Below are positions 50,701 through 61,714 of a stretch of DNA of 64,000 nucleotides, in pieces. A program made the position numbers and the translations under genes. Origin of the DNA: Mya arenaria (Eukaryota; Mollusca; Bivalvia; Myida; Myidae); assembly GCF_026914265.1 (NCBI RefSeq), contig NC_069133.1:4895985-4959984 (forward strand). The letters are read 5' to 3'. How positions within the stretch are numbered: position 1 is the first letter of the stretch; each line of letters opens with the position of its first letter. Below the pieces are notes generated by a model that was not told where the DNA came from, ran no database searches, and saw nothing but the letters and a program-made list of their open reading frames with translations.

Positions 50701-50940
50701 AACGGAATTGAAAAGAAATCAAAAATGTTCTGCAAGAAATGCCCGTTGGACTGGGGCATAGTTGCAGAAAGGGATGGCATCGACCTTTGGATTTTAAAAA
50801 TAAAATGCTTCAAGTTTCGGAACCTGCGTTCTGCCGATGTTTCAGCTTACAAACATTGGATAGAAGTTCCATATGATGTCCCTGAGATGACCCTTGAAGA
50901 CATTCCAAAATTCTTTGGAACTGTAGACGAAATAGCCTGA
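41743..50940 (+). CDS. RIG-I-like receptor gene 2 (CARD-CARD-DECH helicase-RD), 17 coding exons, frame questions
   Basis: Paralogue of gene 1 with the same predicted role. Exons: 41743-41875, 43040-43174, 43339-43597, 44284-44402, 44564-44608, 44881-45078, 45418-45504, 45640-45795, 46195-46275, 46583-46831, 47109-47271, 47502-47588, 48337-48509, 48707-48849, 48982-49224, 49952-50119, 50321-50940. About 1,019 codons. Motifs: [51 protein letters not shown], and zinc pairs CRRC and CKKC in the regulatory domain. CARD2 is split by an intron absent from gene 1 (259+119 = 378, exactly gene 1's exon 3). Two oddities: exon 8 ends in phase 1, but the only nearby AG acceptor starts exon 9 in phase 0; and exon 14 has an A9 run one base too long, although an upstream donor at 48815 (ACAG|GTCAAG) would restore phase. 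Assembly error, allele or decay are all possible. Confidence 0.88.
42555..42724. repeat. Foldback element (inverted repeat with arms of about 68 bp)
   Basis: The left arm at 42555-42622 and right arm at 42656-42724 are mutually reverse complementary with a few mismatches (AGTACTTCGTTTTGATCCGG versus CCGGATCAAAACGCAGTACT; GGATTTTTGCAGATT versus AATCTGCAAAAATCC). It is about 170 bp in total, MITE-like, and sits in intron 1 of RLR gene 2. It could form a hairpin in the pre-mRNA. No target duplication was assigned. Confidence 0.85.
46890..47075. repeat. Possible dispersed repeat in intron 10 of RLR gene 2
   Basis: The style (CACTGTTTAGAGGCATAAGG, many CACAAAC words, then CCGATAAGAGGTCGGATATCCGCC) resembles the R1 group in base use, and GTTTAGAGGCA also occurs near 995. 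Membership in one family is uncertain. Confidence 0.35.
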
Positions 50941-52147
50941 ACTGTTTTTATTCAAATGGAATTCGATCAGCGTTTCTTCGACATAAGTACATACAATTAG
51001 AGATAACAACGCTTTATTTATATATCTCAATATGTGGACTTGGTATAATACAAATGTATATGACCTGATTATTAACTTTGTATTGTTATTATCTAAAGAT
51101 CAGCAGTTTGAATGCCCTTATTTTGCATGTTTGCTTTATGTTTTAGACGTAGATCAGTATTTTAGTGCAAACTATCAGTATTGTTTTGAAATTATATTTA
51201 TTAAGTTTAATCAAAGAAACGGATTTTAATACGAATAAGTGTATAATTTGAAATATTTTATATTTAACTTATTTGTCCGAAGGATTAAATACAGCCCAAA
51301 TGGTAATCCTTTAATTGAGTATAAACAAGGTGAGGAAAATAACATGTTTGTAGAACTATATTATTTAAAAGATGCTCCTTTTGCTGCGCTTTCTGATTGG
51401 AGGTATACCGTACGTTAAGTTAGGCAAAAGGGCTAAATTATTTTGTACGATGTTAATTTAACAGCAACACATATATTCATAAAATATTTTGACAGGTTTT
51501 ATGTAGTTTAAATTTTCCAATGTGACAAAGGATGTATTTAAATTTGATTGAATGTTCTTTTTTCAAATCAGATTGGGTATTGTTCATAATACAATAGAAG
51601 ACACATGGACAAGCTCAGTAACCAAACAATCACTTGGTTATTAAAGAGTCATGCCTGTGATGTACATTCTGTATATATTTTATTTTAAACCATATTTTAA
51701 TTGTTGCTGACATGCATTGTGTATTTTGGCTTAATGTCGCAATGTACAACACTTCCAATATTGCTTTGTATCTGTGAGACTGTTAATGTTAGAAGGGATT
51801 TATAAAAAAAAATGTATTCAGATTTTTGACCTGTGTGAATATGTTGTTTGTGAAGAAATGTTGATATATACAGTTAAATATAAGTTAAACAAATTATCAT
51901 TTAGGATATAAACTTTATTGAAACACGATATTTCAAAATGTTAATAGATAAAGAAAATATATCTCACCTCAAAGAAAATGACGCTTTTCGATTTTTTGAA
52001 GCCGGTAACATAATCAAGGTACATATTACCCGATTAAATTTAAATACCCCCATAAATTGTCCGGCACTCCAAATTCATAACGATATTAAAGGTAGTTAAA
52101 AAATAAGCGATTTTTAACGAATCACTTAAGTACTGCCGCGTCAAGCT
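50941..52147. other. RLR gene 2 3' flank
   Basis: Probable 3' untranslated region followed by AT-rich intergenic DNA. A short piece at about 51596-51640 (ACAAGCTCAGTAACCAAACA) resembles the R1 start. No other gene was recognised. Confidence 0.45.
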
Positions 52148-52201
52148 ACGCAGAAGAAGAAGAAGAAGAAGACGAAGAAGAAGAAAAAGAAGAAGAAGAA
52201 G
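52148..52201. repeat. (GAA)n microsatellite
   Basis: An almost pure run of GAA triplets with one GAC and one AAA interruption. Confidence 0.95.
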
Positions 52202-52427
52202 ATATACTGATTATTTGTTGGAATTAAAGTAAAAAAGCACGGTAGAAAATTTCAATTGAATATTCAATGCATAACTTTACAAAAAGAAACAAGTAAAACA
52301 TTATGTGATTACATGACAATATAATATGGAAGCCCGAGCAATAAATAATTCATATTTTATACTATAAAAATGTTCAGAAAATCAATCTGTATATGAAAGG
52401 CGAAAGAAATACTTTTGGCTTGTATAT

Positions 52428-52562
52428 TAATGAGGCTCCAGGAGGGGGTAAAGAGGCCCTCAGAGTAATTGAGGAGGTTCGAGGAGCGGGTCATTAGACA
52501 CTCGGAGTGATTGAGGAGGAAGCCAGGAGGCTGTCTAAGTGGTCGAGGAGCGCCTCATTTTT
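52428..52562. repeat. GAGG-rich repeat, matched by an inverted relative at 55985-56112
   Basis: A purine-rich block with GAGGCTCCAGGAGG, ATTGAGGAGG, TCGAGGAGCG and GAGGAGCGCCTCATT. On the other side of the Tc1 element a pyrimidine-rich relative (CTCGAGACTCC, GTCCTCGTCAATCCCTCC, TGCCTCCTG) lies in opposite orientation. Between them are the zinc-finger fragment and the Tc1 insertion. Unit structure is irregular. Function unknown. Confidence 0.55.
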
Positions 52563-53249
52563 TTAAAATTTCACAAATGTATACGTCATCAAAATCTTAA
52601 ATCGCGTAGCACACAGTGAGATCACGTCATGGTGAGTATGTAATGTTGTTCATCATGGTTTCTGCAGTTAGTAGGCATCCTGATTACTTAAACGACTGAT
52701 TTTAAGGAATGTAATAAGTATGTTATTAACTAGTATAAGCATATTTTTAAGTATATTGATATTATATAAGTAAGTATTAAATAAGCCTGTTTATACATAA
52801 AAGCGCAATAACTGCAATGGGATTCCCAACTATGCACTACGCTTTTAAATTGACACGCCCTAGCAGTCCTCAAAAATGATTCATTTTCAAAATGGTGGAT
52901 TAATAAAGGTAAAGAAGGGCTCAATAGAGCGCATTGTTCCTGTTGATGCATACCTGGCTTTAATAAACTAAAATGAACTACATCAAACGTGAAGCGTGTG
53001 GAAAACTTTTGTTTCCAATTGTCACACTAACGCCTTTCACGAAACATGGATTTAAGAACCCTAGACCTATCATTGACCCATATATTTAATTTTTAATACG
53101 TCAGTTAGGAAGACTAAGATTTTCTTAATTAATCATTGGAGCAGCCCTAGTATTTATATGGAAAATATGTGACATTTATGTCACATCAGAAGACATTTAG
53201 ACAACTTAAAACAAGCAACGTGTGGCAAAACTATCGGAGACAAATGTGT

Positions 53250-53990
53250 TATGGAATTAAGTGACGTCTGCATTCTGCATTGTGTAAGGTTCTAAACAAA
53301 TAAATCTCCGAAACACTCGACCCCGCTCCAAAGTATTTCTGAGTTTTGCTCTGCATCAAACTAAGGAACGTCGTTACTGTCCAAGATTTTATCGAACTGA
53401 AATCTCCGCTTAAGAGTGGCGTAATTAACGGATTCATGTTCTTCGTAGTTGTGTGGTTCTTTCAGATGATTAACTGTCTTCTTTATTGCTTTCTTTGACA
53501 GCTTCAAACCATGTCAGCTTGGCCCATCAAGAATGTTCATCAGGGTATTTCTGTAAGTACCCCGCATATCTTCCAAGACATCCTTCTTGGCTTCGCTTTC
53601 ACTAAGGTCGGTATATTCCTGCATAAGTTCATACTGAGATTGACACTCTTGAAAAGCCTCATCGGCAATCTCTTGTCAAGGATCAATATCCGAAGAGTTC
53701 TCCGAGGTTACAGACACGTCGTTCCTGTTATCAGACTCATTTCCAGGTCCAAAAATATCGTCTTGGTCAGTAACGTCAGACATCGCGTCTTCATCCGAAT
53801 CTTCGTTTGAATGCGCAGATATTTTATGTCGCAACAAATTATCGTTTCTTCCGAAACTTTTCAAAAAATGTCACACTGGTACATCGCAACGAAATCCTAT
53901 AGCGCTCATGAGGAGGAGTGAGTGAAACATTCAGCTTAAAACCTGCCATTTGGTAACGATGTTTACGGACTTTTCTGAAGTTTGTCTAGG
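53250..53990 (-). pseudogene. Broken C2H2 zinc-finger protein fragment
   Basis: On the minus strand, pieces in several frames read FGRNDNLLRHKISAH (second half of a C2H2 finger), a following Asp/Glu/Ser-rich acidic tract, and a tail with YATLKRRFQFDKIL. The order suggests a finger-plus-acidic-region protein seen in mollusc genomes, but the family is not identified. It is clearly broken, with several interruptions. Origin (host gene copy or part of some mobile element) is unknown. Confidence 0.45.
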
Positions 53991-54087
53991 CTTTTTCTGC
54001 CTAGACGGCTCCATCTTTCTTGACCGTCACGCATGTTTTTGGCGATAGATGTCGCCTGTTCAACCGGCAGAACCATCCGTACTTATA

Positions 54088-55583
54088 CCCCTCAAAATAA
54101 TTTAAGGACCACTATTGCATACCATTATTTTGAAACAGTACACATAATGATAATTTATCCATTGAAGTACCAGTATACATGTGTATAGTGTGCATGTAGA
54201 ACACAGTTAATCGTACCTAACTGCACGGGTAAATTGAGGATTTTGATTTTGTTTGGGTCACCCTGCGATATTAAGTGTTTCTTACCATTCTTTAAAAAAG
54301 TCAGTTTTGTAGTATTACTGATGAAACACAACACAAGTATGGATAGTTTTAGACTTGAAGAGTAATTATACAGCAATTATGGCTCTTAAGAGACATTTAC
54401 CGCTTGGTGATATAGAACAAATGGTTGGAATGCTGTTGGCCGGACAGACTCAACGTCACGTTGAACGTCAGTTTAACGTGAGCCATTTTGTGGTCGGCCG
54501 TGTGTGGCAGAGGTACCTGGATATTGGCTCTGTTGTTGAACTAGCAGGAAGAGGTCGTCCGAGGAAAACAACGGACCGTGATGACCGTTATATTGTTAAT
54601 ATGGCTAAACGTTGGAGGTTCGAATCCGCTAAAACGTTGAATGCAAACTTTCGTGTGGCATCTGGGATTCGAATCAGTGAACAAACTGTAAGAAACAGAC
54701 TTCACGCTGCCAATATTCGTACTCGGAGGCCAGCTGTCCGTCCTCCATTGAAACCAGGCCAAAGGAGGTTAAGGTGGGCTTTTTCTCAAGACCACCATAA
54801 CATTCCACTAGTTAGACTCCGGTCAGTCCTGTTTACTGATGAGTCGAAGTTTCGTGTTGCCTTCCATGACGGCAGGAGACGTGTGTGGCGGCAGAAAAAT
54901 GAGCGTTTCAAGGACTGTTGCATCCAGGAACACGATAGGTTCGGCTGCCCGTCAGAACTTGTTTGGGGTGGGGTCTCCTATGATGGTTCTACTGACTTGT
55001 ACGTCATCCAAAACGGTTCTTTGACCGGTGTTCGCTATCGAGATGAGATCCTTGATGCATGTGTGCGACCTTATGGAGGTGCCAGGACTTTGTGCTTATG
55101 GACGATAACGCCCGTCCGCACCGGACTCGTGTTGTCAATGACTACATTGAACGCGAAGGAATAGAGCGTATTGACTGGCCTGCCCGCTCTCCTGATCTTA
55201 ATCCAATAGAGCATGTATGGGACATACTTCAACGCCAGCTCAACCACAGACCCGGGAATTCAATTCCAGGTGTAGGCTGTGATTGACGCGTGAGTTGGTG
55301 ACACGCTATATTAACTTTACTTGGTGTGTGACTTTCAACATGTCACATTGCTGTTTGTAAAATTTCATGCCCCACCCACCGATATGCAAAACGTTCAAAT
55401 TTCAGTGGTGAGCACACCTTTTTAACTCACATGTGTTTACCATTGTTATTCGCTATTACGTACTTTTACAGTTGTTAACTACAGATATCATGTAGTTTAT
55501 ATTATAAACTGTTGTGTTTGTACTAATTAAATTGATGAAATTATAGCCCTTTAATTTTGTGGTCCTTAAATTATTTTGAGTAG
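54088..55583 (+). mobile_element. Tc1/mariner DNA transposon (Tc1 group)
   Basis: Terminal inverted repeats of 22 bp or more (left TCAAAATAATTTAAGGACCA within 54091-54112, right its exact reverse complement at 55559-55580) are flanked by TA at 54086-54087 and 55584-55585, the Tc1/mariner target. The element is about 1.5 kb and encodes one transposase, so it is near full length. Identical repeats suggest recent activity, but the transposase carries defects. Confidence 0.92.
54379..55286 (+). pseudogene. Tc1-type transposase (DD34E), defective
   Basis: The N-terminal paired helix-turn-helix region (LPLGDIEQMVGMLLAGQT to about residue 110) includes a GRPRK AT-hook-like motif (GRGRPRKTT). The catalytic domain has FTDESKF (first Asp), LMDDNARPH (second Asp) and PDLNPIEHVWD (Glu), with 34 residues between the last two, the Tc1 signature. 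The frame shifts by one base near 55080, just before the second Asp. After QLNHRPGN the C-terminus is also disrupted, with the usual terminal TRY found in another frame near 55300. It would cut and paste the element if intact. As read it is inactive. Confidence 0.9.
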
Positions 55584-56114
55584 TATTTTTCGTGTATCGA
55601 ATAGATCTATTTTTTACACTTAAGTACGACTTGACTACTTGTCATCCGAACACTCACTGAGGTTTAAAACTTCATGACACTTGATTTTAAAGTAGCATCA
55701 TTAACCGCGCAGGTTTGTGCCAAGGCTATTCCTCAAAAGAAACAAAAATGTTTTTCGATCCTTAAACGTTTGCTCACTACATTTTCATGTGTAGGAATAA
55801 TACGCGCAACATTTGCCGCACGAATATAGACGAATTTCGTTCTCGTTTCGTTTCATACTAATGCAGATCAGTCTAGGATATGTCGTCGGACACTGACTTT
55901 AATTCAACACAAGTATATTTGTCAAGGGATGCGCACAATGCAACCCTTTCGTTTTTCAAAGGCTTAGAAAACACTACTAGAAACGCATTTAAGCACCCTC
56001 GAGACTCCTTTTTGCCTCCTGTGTCCTCGTCAATCCCTCCTGCCTCCTGTTGAATTTGAGGTACATACTGAGGCACATATTGACATAAGGCTCTGAAAAA
56101 GAACGAGCCTCGGG
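55584..56114. other. Stretch between the Tc1 and Harbinger elements
   Basis: AT-rich DNA followed by the CTCC-rich block at 55985-56112 described with the GAGG-rich repeat. No gene was recognised. Confidence 0.45.
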
Positions 56115-56115
56115 T

Positions 56116-56464
56116 GGTATTCAATATAAACCTTAAGTCGATCTTAATCTAAGGATAATGTAAGATTTCCTTAAATGGCAAGATTTCCTTAACTTTTAAC
56201 TTAAGATGCAAGGAAATACTTAAGTCGTTCTTAAATACGGCCTTAACCTTAGATTCGTCCTTAGAAATTAAGGAAGCATGCAAGCTACCTTACAACAAAT
56301 CTTAACTTAAGAACGAGCACATTTTAATCAGTTTTGCTTGTTTTGTTACGCGTTGTATTCGACGCGTGTGGTACGGACCATTTAACTTCAACCTACAACG
56401 CTTCAGCCAGTACAGGTACGCTTAATTTACGGTATTTATTGATAAACTCCATATGGTTCGTACC
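56116..56464 (+). repeat. Left long inverted repeat of the Harbinger element
   Basis: 349 bp, nearly identical to the reverse complement of 61366-61714. The outer half has about a dozen subterminal CTTAAG, CCTTAA or TTAAGG words, plausible Myb/SANT or transposase binding sites. The inner half ends ATATGGTTCGTACC. Confidence 0.92.
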
Positions 56465-56936
56465 TCCAACGATCGTCCCCGTCAAAGGTTGTATTGCTGT
56501 TTGTATTGTTTCTTCTTCTAGGATCTGATTGCCCTATTAAATGTATCATTCAGTATATCTTTTAACAGTGATTCAAATATTTTGATCACTTATTGATATG
56601 TGACCTTTTGTTCAGATAAAACTGTAGAGTAACATGTTTTCGCGATCTATAAAAAAACGATTAAATACACTCATCCTTGAACATCTCTGATCATTTGTTT
56701 AGTACTAGCTATATAATCATACTTTATTGCAGATATTTTTCTATAATTTATTAGCTTTTTCTGAACTTGTAAAATATACAATGTACAGGCAATTAATTTA
56801 TAAACTACAGAGTAATTCAGTACAATAACATTGTTAATGCATTAAATGGTTTATTCCTAATCAAATTTTGGACCATTATTTAGTGATATCTATAAGCCAT
56901 CGCTGATGACAAGATGATTTATTTCTATTTCAGGCC

Positions 56937-58853
56937 ATGGATCGTGCTCCAAATTTGAATGATTTGACAGAAATGGAAATTATTCAGCGGTACAGATTTG
57001 ACATGAATGGCATCTTATATCTGGAACAGTTAATCGGGAATGGAATCACCCCAAAAGTGAATAGAAATAATGCCTTACGTGCCCGGCAGAAAATATTAAT
57101 CACATTAAGGTACTTAGCAACTGGGCCTATACAATTTAATGACAGTGACTAACACAAAGTAAGCCAACCTACTGTTTCTAGAGTTTTGACTAGAGTCTTT
57201 GATGTCTTAACAACGCCAGATATTGTGAGATAATTTATTAGATTCCCGACAATCGATGATCAGTTCAGGCGAAACTCATTACAGTTTCAGGGAATCGCCT
57301 GATTTCCGAATGTTATTGGAGTGATCGATGGGACCCATATTGGAATTAACGCTCCTTATGAACATGAAGAAGTGTTTGTGAACAGAAAGGGTGTTCATAG
57401 CATAATTGTTCAAGAAGTGTTCGATCCTTTACATAGAATTATAGATGTAGTTGTGAGATGGCCAGGATCCGTCCATGATAGCAGGGTGCTCCGTGAAAGC
57501 GGTTTATTTGACTTGTTTGAAGGGGGGCATGCAAATGGATACTACTTGTTGGGAGATAGTGGATATCCAGCTAAGAGATGGCTGCTAACCCCCTACCTGG
57601 CACCACAGAATGCAACAGTAGAAGGCTACAACCGGTATGATTTCTGGGTATTATTCCCAAAGTAAACTTTCATCCCTCTTGTGTAATATGTAACATGTGG
57701 GTTATAAATATGATTTTTAATGCTAATTTGCAATATATGCTTAGTAGCTAATCAATAGTGAATTCAGCCACATGTATGCATTTAATGTTAATTTAATTGT
57801 AGATACCATGTTCGAGTGATTTCTTTGTTTTAGTTTTAGTTTAGTTGATACATAAAGACAAGCATATAGAAACTTCCTTGGAATAAATGTATGTTTATAA
57901 ATATACATCATATCTTCAGTGTATTTCTTACTTTCAGTATACAGTATTTCCAATATATTGCATGCATGTGGTAACAGGATTGTATATGAAGATTTTGTGA
58001 GCTGAAATATTTCCGCAATTGATCAGTGTATGTAAAGAACAATGATACATAGATGCAACTTATGTCATAGATTTGATGTGTACATTTTTTATATTGCAGA
58101 AGTCACAAAATCACACGAGCTCTTGTTGAGAGATCTATTGGACAACTTAAGAAAAGGTTTGGTGTTCTCCATGGAGAAATAAATTTGGAGCCACACAAAG
58201 TTTGCAAGTAAGTTTCTAGGGGAAACCAGGGCATGGAGAAAACCTACTTGTCCTATTTGGTGACTACAAACCAAACTTGCATGTACCCAGGCTGGGAATC
58301 AAACCAGGGCTGTCTTGGCAGACATATAAAGAGATAGTTGTCAAAAAGTGCATGCCCTATTAAATGATAAGATGATAGCATAATGATGAAAAACAAGTTA
58401 CCTGAAGTACATTATATTTCATTAGACTAGAATATATGTAAGCATATGTCACTCTTTACCATAATATATTCATTATCATTTTATTGAGTTTCTTGTCATT
58501 ATCTTTTGTCAACTCTCCTTTTGTCAGTGGGAACACATTATAATGCATTCATTTTCATTGTAAAAATGTTAAACATATAAAACTATACTGCAGTAAGAAA
58601 CCTTATACAAGACTAGCTAATTGCAATATATTCTTTCAGGGTGATTGTAGCATGTTGTGTTCTGCACAACATCTGCAAAGAGAGAGCAATCCCTATTAAC
58701 GGCGATGATGATTCTGATGACGGGATGATAATGCAGATGATCAACTGGCACAGTGAGTGCGGCAACCTCCAAATGTGGCGGGAAATAAATTCAGGGATCA
58801 TGTTGCAGCAACATATTTCAGTCAGTAATGATTCTTGTTTTTGCTGTTGTTGA
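56937..58853 (+). pseudogene. Harbinger (HARBI1-like) DDE transposase, three exons, with stops
   Basis: Exons 56937-57634, 58100-58207 and 58640-58853 join in frame through GT-AG junctions. After an N-terminal helical part (residues 1-95) comes the DDE_Tnp_4 nuclease: VIDGTHIGI (first Asp), GSVHDSRVL, LLGDSGYPAKRWLLTPY (second Asp), VERSIGQLKKRFGVL (Glu) and CCVLHNIC, all typical of HARBI1-like transposases. Three in-frame stops occur (after FNDSD, after IVR near 57231, and TGA near 57300 in place of a residue before FPNVIG). Otherwise the frame is kept, so decay is mild. An acceptor just before the ATG suggests an upstream noncoding exon. Confidence 0.88.
58210..58325 (-). repeat. SINE-like fragment in the second intron of the Harbinger transposase
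   Basis: The minus strand reads CCCTGGTTTGATTCCCAGCC (B-box-like GGTTTGATTCC) followed by TGTAGTCACCAAATAGGACA and CCCTGGTTTCCCC. The body resembles the SINE at 22530-22750. It is a short fragment and its family is uncertain. Confidence 0.45.
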
Positions 58854-59605
58854 AAGAACCTAGTTATTTTAAAAGCCTTGCCTTGATTATGTCATAGGCT
58901 GTGTCATTGAAATGCAACACCTTGGTAATTTCTAACACCTTGTAAAATAAACTTCAATACAATTTGGTACACACTTTACACAGCAGATATTAATATCTAC
59001 TTAAAGGTTCATAACTCTTGCTCTTTTATTTCAAAATCATACTCGTGTCTTATTACACAAAACCAGGTATGTGTGTGTGATTTTTGTTTCCTCTGTGGCA
59101 CTCATGCATACCTTCTTTCGAAAGTTAAAATATGCATATATATGAATTTAATGTTTTAAATATTTAAATGTATACTACATTATCTAAAGACTTATATTTT
59201 AGCAAACATTCATGGTCAGTTTCTCATCTGTTTATATCCAATCAATGTTTAAACTACAAGAAGTATTGGTCAAAGTATAATGCATATATTTCATTTAAAT
59301 CCAGTAAGCTTAGTTTAGGAAAGTTGAACCATTATGAAGTCATTGTGTAAATCAGAAATGGTCAGAACTTGCTCAAAAAATTTAAGGCCAAGTTAAAAGT
59401 TTACTTAGACAATAAGTAGTACTAAGGGAGGCTTATTTAACACACATATTGACATCAAAATATTTTATTATGAAAACTTTAACAAAATTATACAAATATC
59501 ACCAACAAATGCCAATTTATTATGAAAATTTAAACAAAATTAAACACAATTTCACCAATAAATGCCACTATGTAGCTTCAGGAAAATAACATATTTTGAT
59601 TAACA

Positions 59606-61072
59606 TCAATGATCAGTTTTAAGTCTTTTTTCCAAAAGCTGGACTTCAAGCTGGAGTTTCCTCTTTTTCAGGGCCATGATTTCCATGCAGGTGCTGCAGT
59701 GACTGCAGCCGTTGTTGTTAGTGTTGTTGCTGCTACTACTTCCAGAACAGTTGACAATGTAACTTGTGGAAATATCCTGTACCAGCTGTAGTGGCTCCTC
59801 GTAGTCAGACATTAAGAAATAAGAAAATATTTACACTCAGAGAAAGCCTATGGTGTAATAATGTTTGACTTATGTTTGTTATTAAATAATGTATTTAATG
59901 AAATTCATATGTCAGAATTATGTATACAATTTGTTTTCTTACTCAATGGTATGCGAAGGCTGTGAAGGTGTCTCCACTGCACTGCAATTCGAATTGAAAG
60001 CAATTAAAAGCAATTTAAAAGTGATACAAGTGTTTTAAATACAATTCATTCAATTCAATTTTAAACAGTCTGTAGATAAAAGAATGGTTTACATTTAGTA
60101 AATTAAATACCTTTGCATTTGAAGTATTGTGCTGTCTAGCCCACTGCCTAATCCTACAATGTTGGGTGAATTTTCCCCAACAACTGCCATAACTCGTTCT
60201 GTCACCTCAGACAGTTTCACAGGATTTGTTCCAGAACCTGAATAATAATGGTGTAACAACTCCATTAAATTGATCATCTGCAATTATTTAGCTTGTAGCT
60301 ATATTTACATAATAATCGCTTGTACCAAAAGATTAATCTAATTTTGAATATTCACAGAAGTGTTGAGTTGTTAAAAACAATTGTTTGTTAAAACTGCACC
60401 TACATATATGTGTGTGATTATTGTGGTTATAAACTTTAAAAACATAATTGTTGCTTCACCTTTTTTAAAGCAAAAGCATTTGGCTAAAGATACATTTTAT
60501 ACCAATTAGAATCAGTATACTGTTATATTTTTATTTAAAGAATACATACCAGTTCTACCCAATTCTCTCTTATATTGGGAATACTTTGCCCTGTGGGTTT
60601 GAACAAGGTTGTCCCACTTCTTTGTTAGTTCAGCCGCTGTTCTGGGGTGCTGTGAATCCTAATTGAAGGCATCATTGATCTTGATCCACAAATCCTTCTT
60701 TGTTTCTGAGGTAATTCCTGGAAAAGTTCAAAACTACATAAACTTGCATGTACATGACGTTTATGTCAGCAGTGCTACATGTACACATATGTTTCATAAG
60801 TGTTTGTCTGAAATTTAAAACACCATGTTATCTAATTTTAAGCCAATGCTGCATGCACACGTGCACACACAAAGCACGTGTACGTTTTATATATGAACAC
60901 GTGCATTCTTAATATAAAATGCAAAGGTTTTCTTACTTGAAGTGTACTTGTGCTTCTGAAAATCGTGGTTTGTTTTGCCTGGGTCAAAAGCTGACACTTC
61001 CCCCATAACTCTAGCTAATAAAATGCAATCTTGCTGCGTAAAATTAGGACTTCTTGTTTTATTTTCCGCCAT
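59606..61072 (-). pseudogene. Harbinger Myb/SANT-like DNA-binding protein, about five exons
   Basis: Starts at the ATG at 61072. Predicted exons are 61072-60937, 60717-60550, 60237-60111, about 59981-59943 and 59812-59606. The first two encode a Myb_DNA-bind_5/MSANTD-like domain (RSPNFTQQDCILLARVM, then KKDLWIKINDAFN and ELTKKWDNLVQTHRAKYSQY). The last ends in a Lys/Leu coiled-coil tail (KKRKLQLEVQLLEKRL), the usual layout of the second Harbinger protein, which brings the transposase to the element ends and the nucleus. One in-frame TAG lies in the second exon (after NDAFN), and a clear acceptor for the last exon was not seen. Confidence 0.75.
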
Positions 61073-61365
61073 GATGTATGCTGTCTATAACGTTCGCGCA
61101 CTCGACTTCCGTTACTATATTAAGAACTTGGAAACTACCGAACGTTCCATAAATAGAAATATTCAGCCAGCTGTGCTTGATAACCGATTTAAGGTCAACC
61201 TTATAATAAATCTTAAGGATAAGTTATTCTTACGAAAGGTAAGGATAAGGAACATCTTAAGTTTACTTCAACCTTAAGATTTAACCTTAAGATTTGATCT
61301 TAAATTCGCCATTTAAGGATAAGGCCAATTTTAAGTTTAATCTTAAGATTTTTATTGAATACCAC

Positions 61366-61714
61366 GGTACGAACCATATGGAGTTTATCAATAAATACCG
61401 TAAATTAAGCGTACCTGTACTGGCTGAAGCGTTGTAGGTTAAAGTTAAATGGTCCGTACCGCACGCGTCGAATACAACGCGTAACAAAACAAGCAAAACT
61501 GATTAAAATGTGCTCGTTCTTAAGTTAAGATTTGTTGTAAGGTAGCTTGCATGCTTCCTTAATTTCTAAGGACGAATCTAAGGTTAAGGCCGTATTTAAG
61601 AACGACTTAAGTATTTCCTTGCATATTAAGTTAAAAGTTAAGGAAATCTTGCCATTTAAGGAAATCTTACATTATCCTTAGATTAAGATCGACTTAAGGT
61701 TTATATTGAATACC
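61366..61714 (-). repeat. Right long inverted repeat of the Harbinger element (extra left-end copy)
   Basis: Near-identical reverse complement of 56116-56464. Immediately inside it, 61354-61364 is a second terminus (ATTGAATACCA) preceded by 180 bp rich in CTTAAG words that is not a copy of the left arm, which looks like the native right end. Confidence 0.9.

Noticed and set aside
52730-52951. Minus-strand open frame of 73 codons
   Set aside because: No domain, AT-rich composition, and length expected by chance.
56334-61496. A pair of similar short open frames at 56334-56528 and 61287-61496
   Set aside because: They lie in the two arms of the 349-bp Harbinger inverted repeat and are mirror images of one another.
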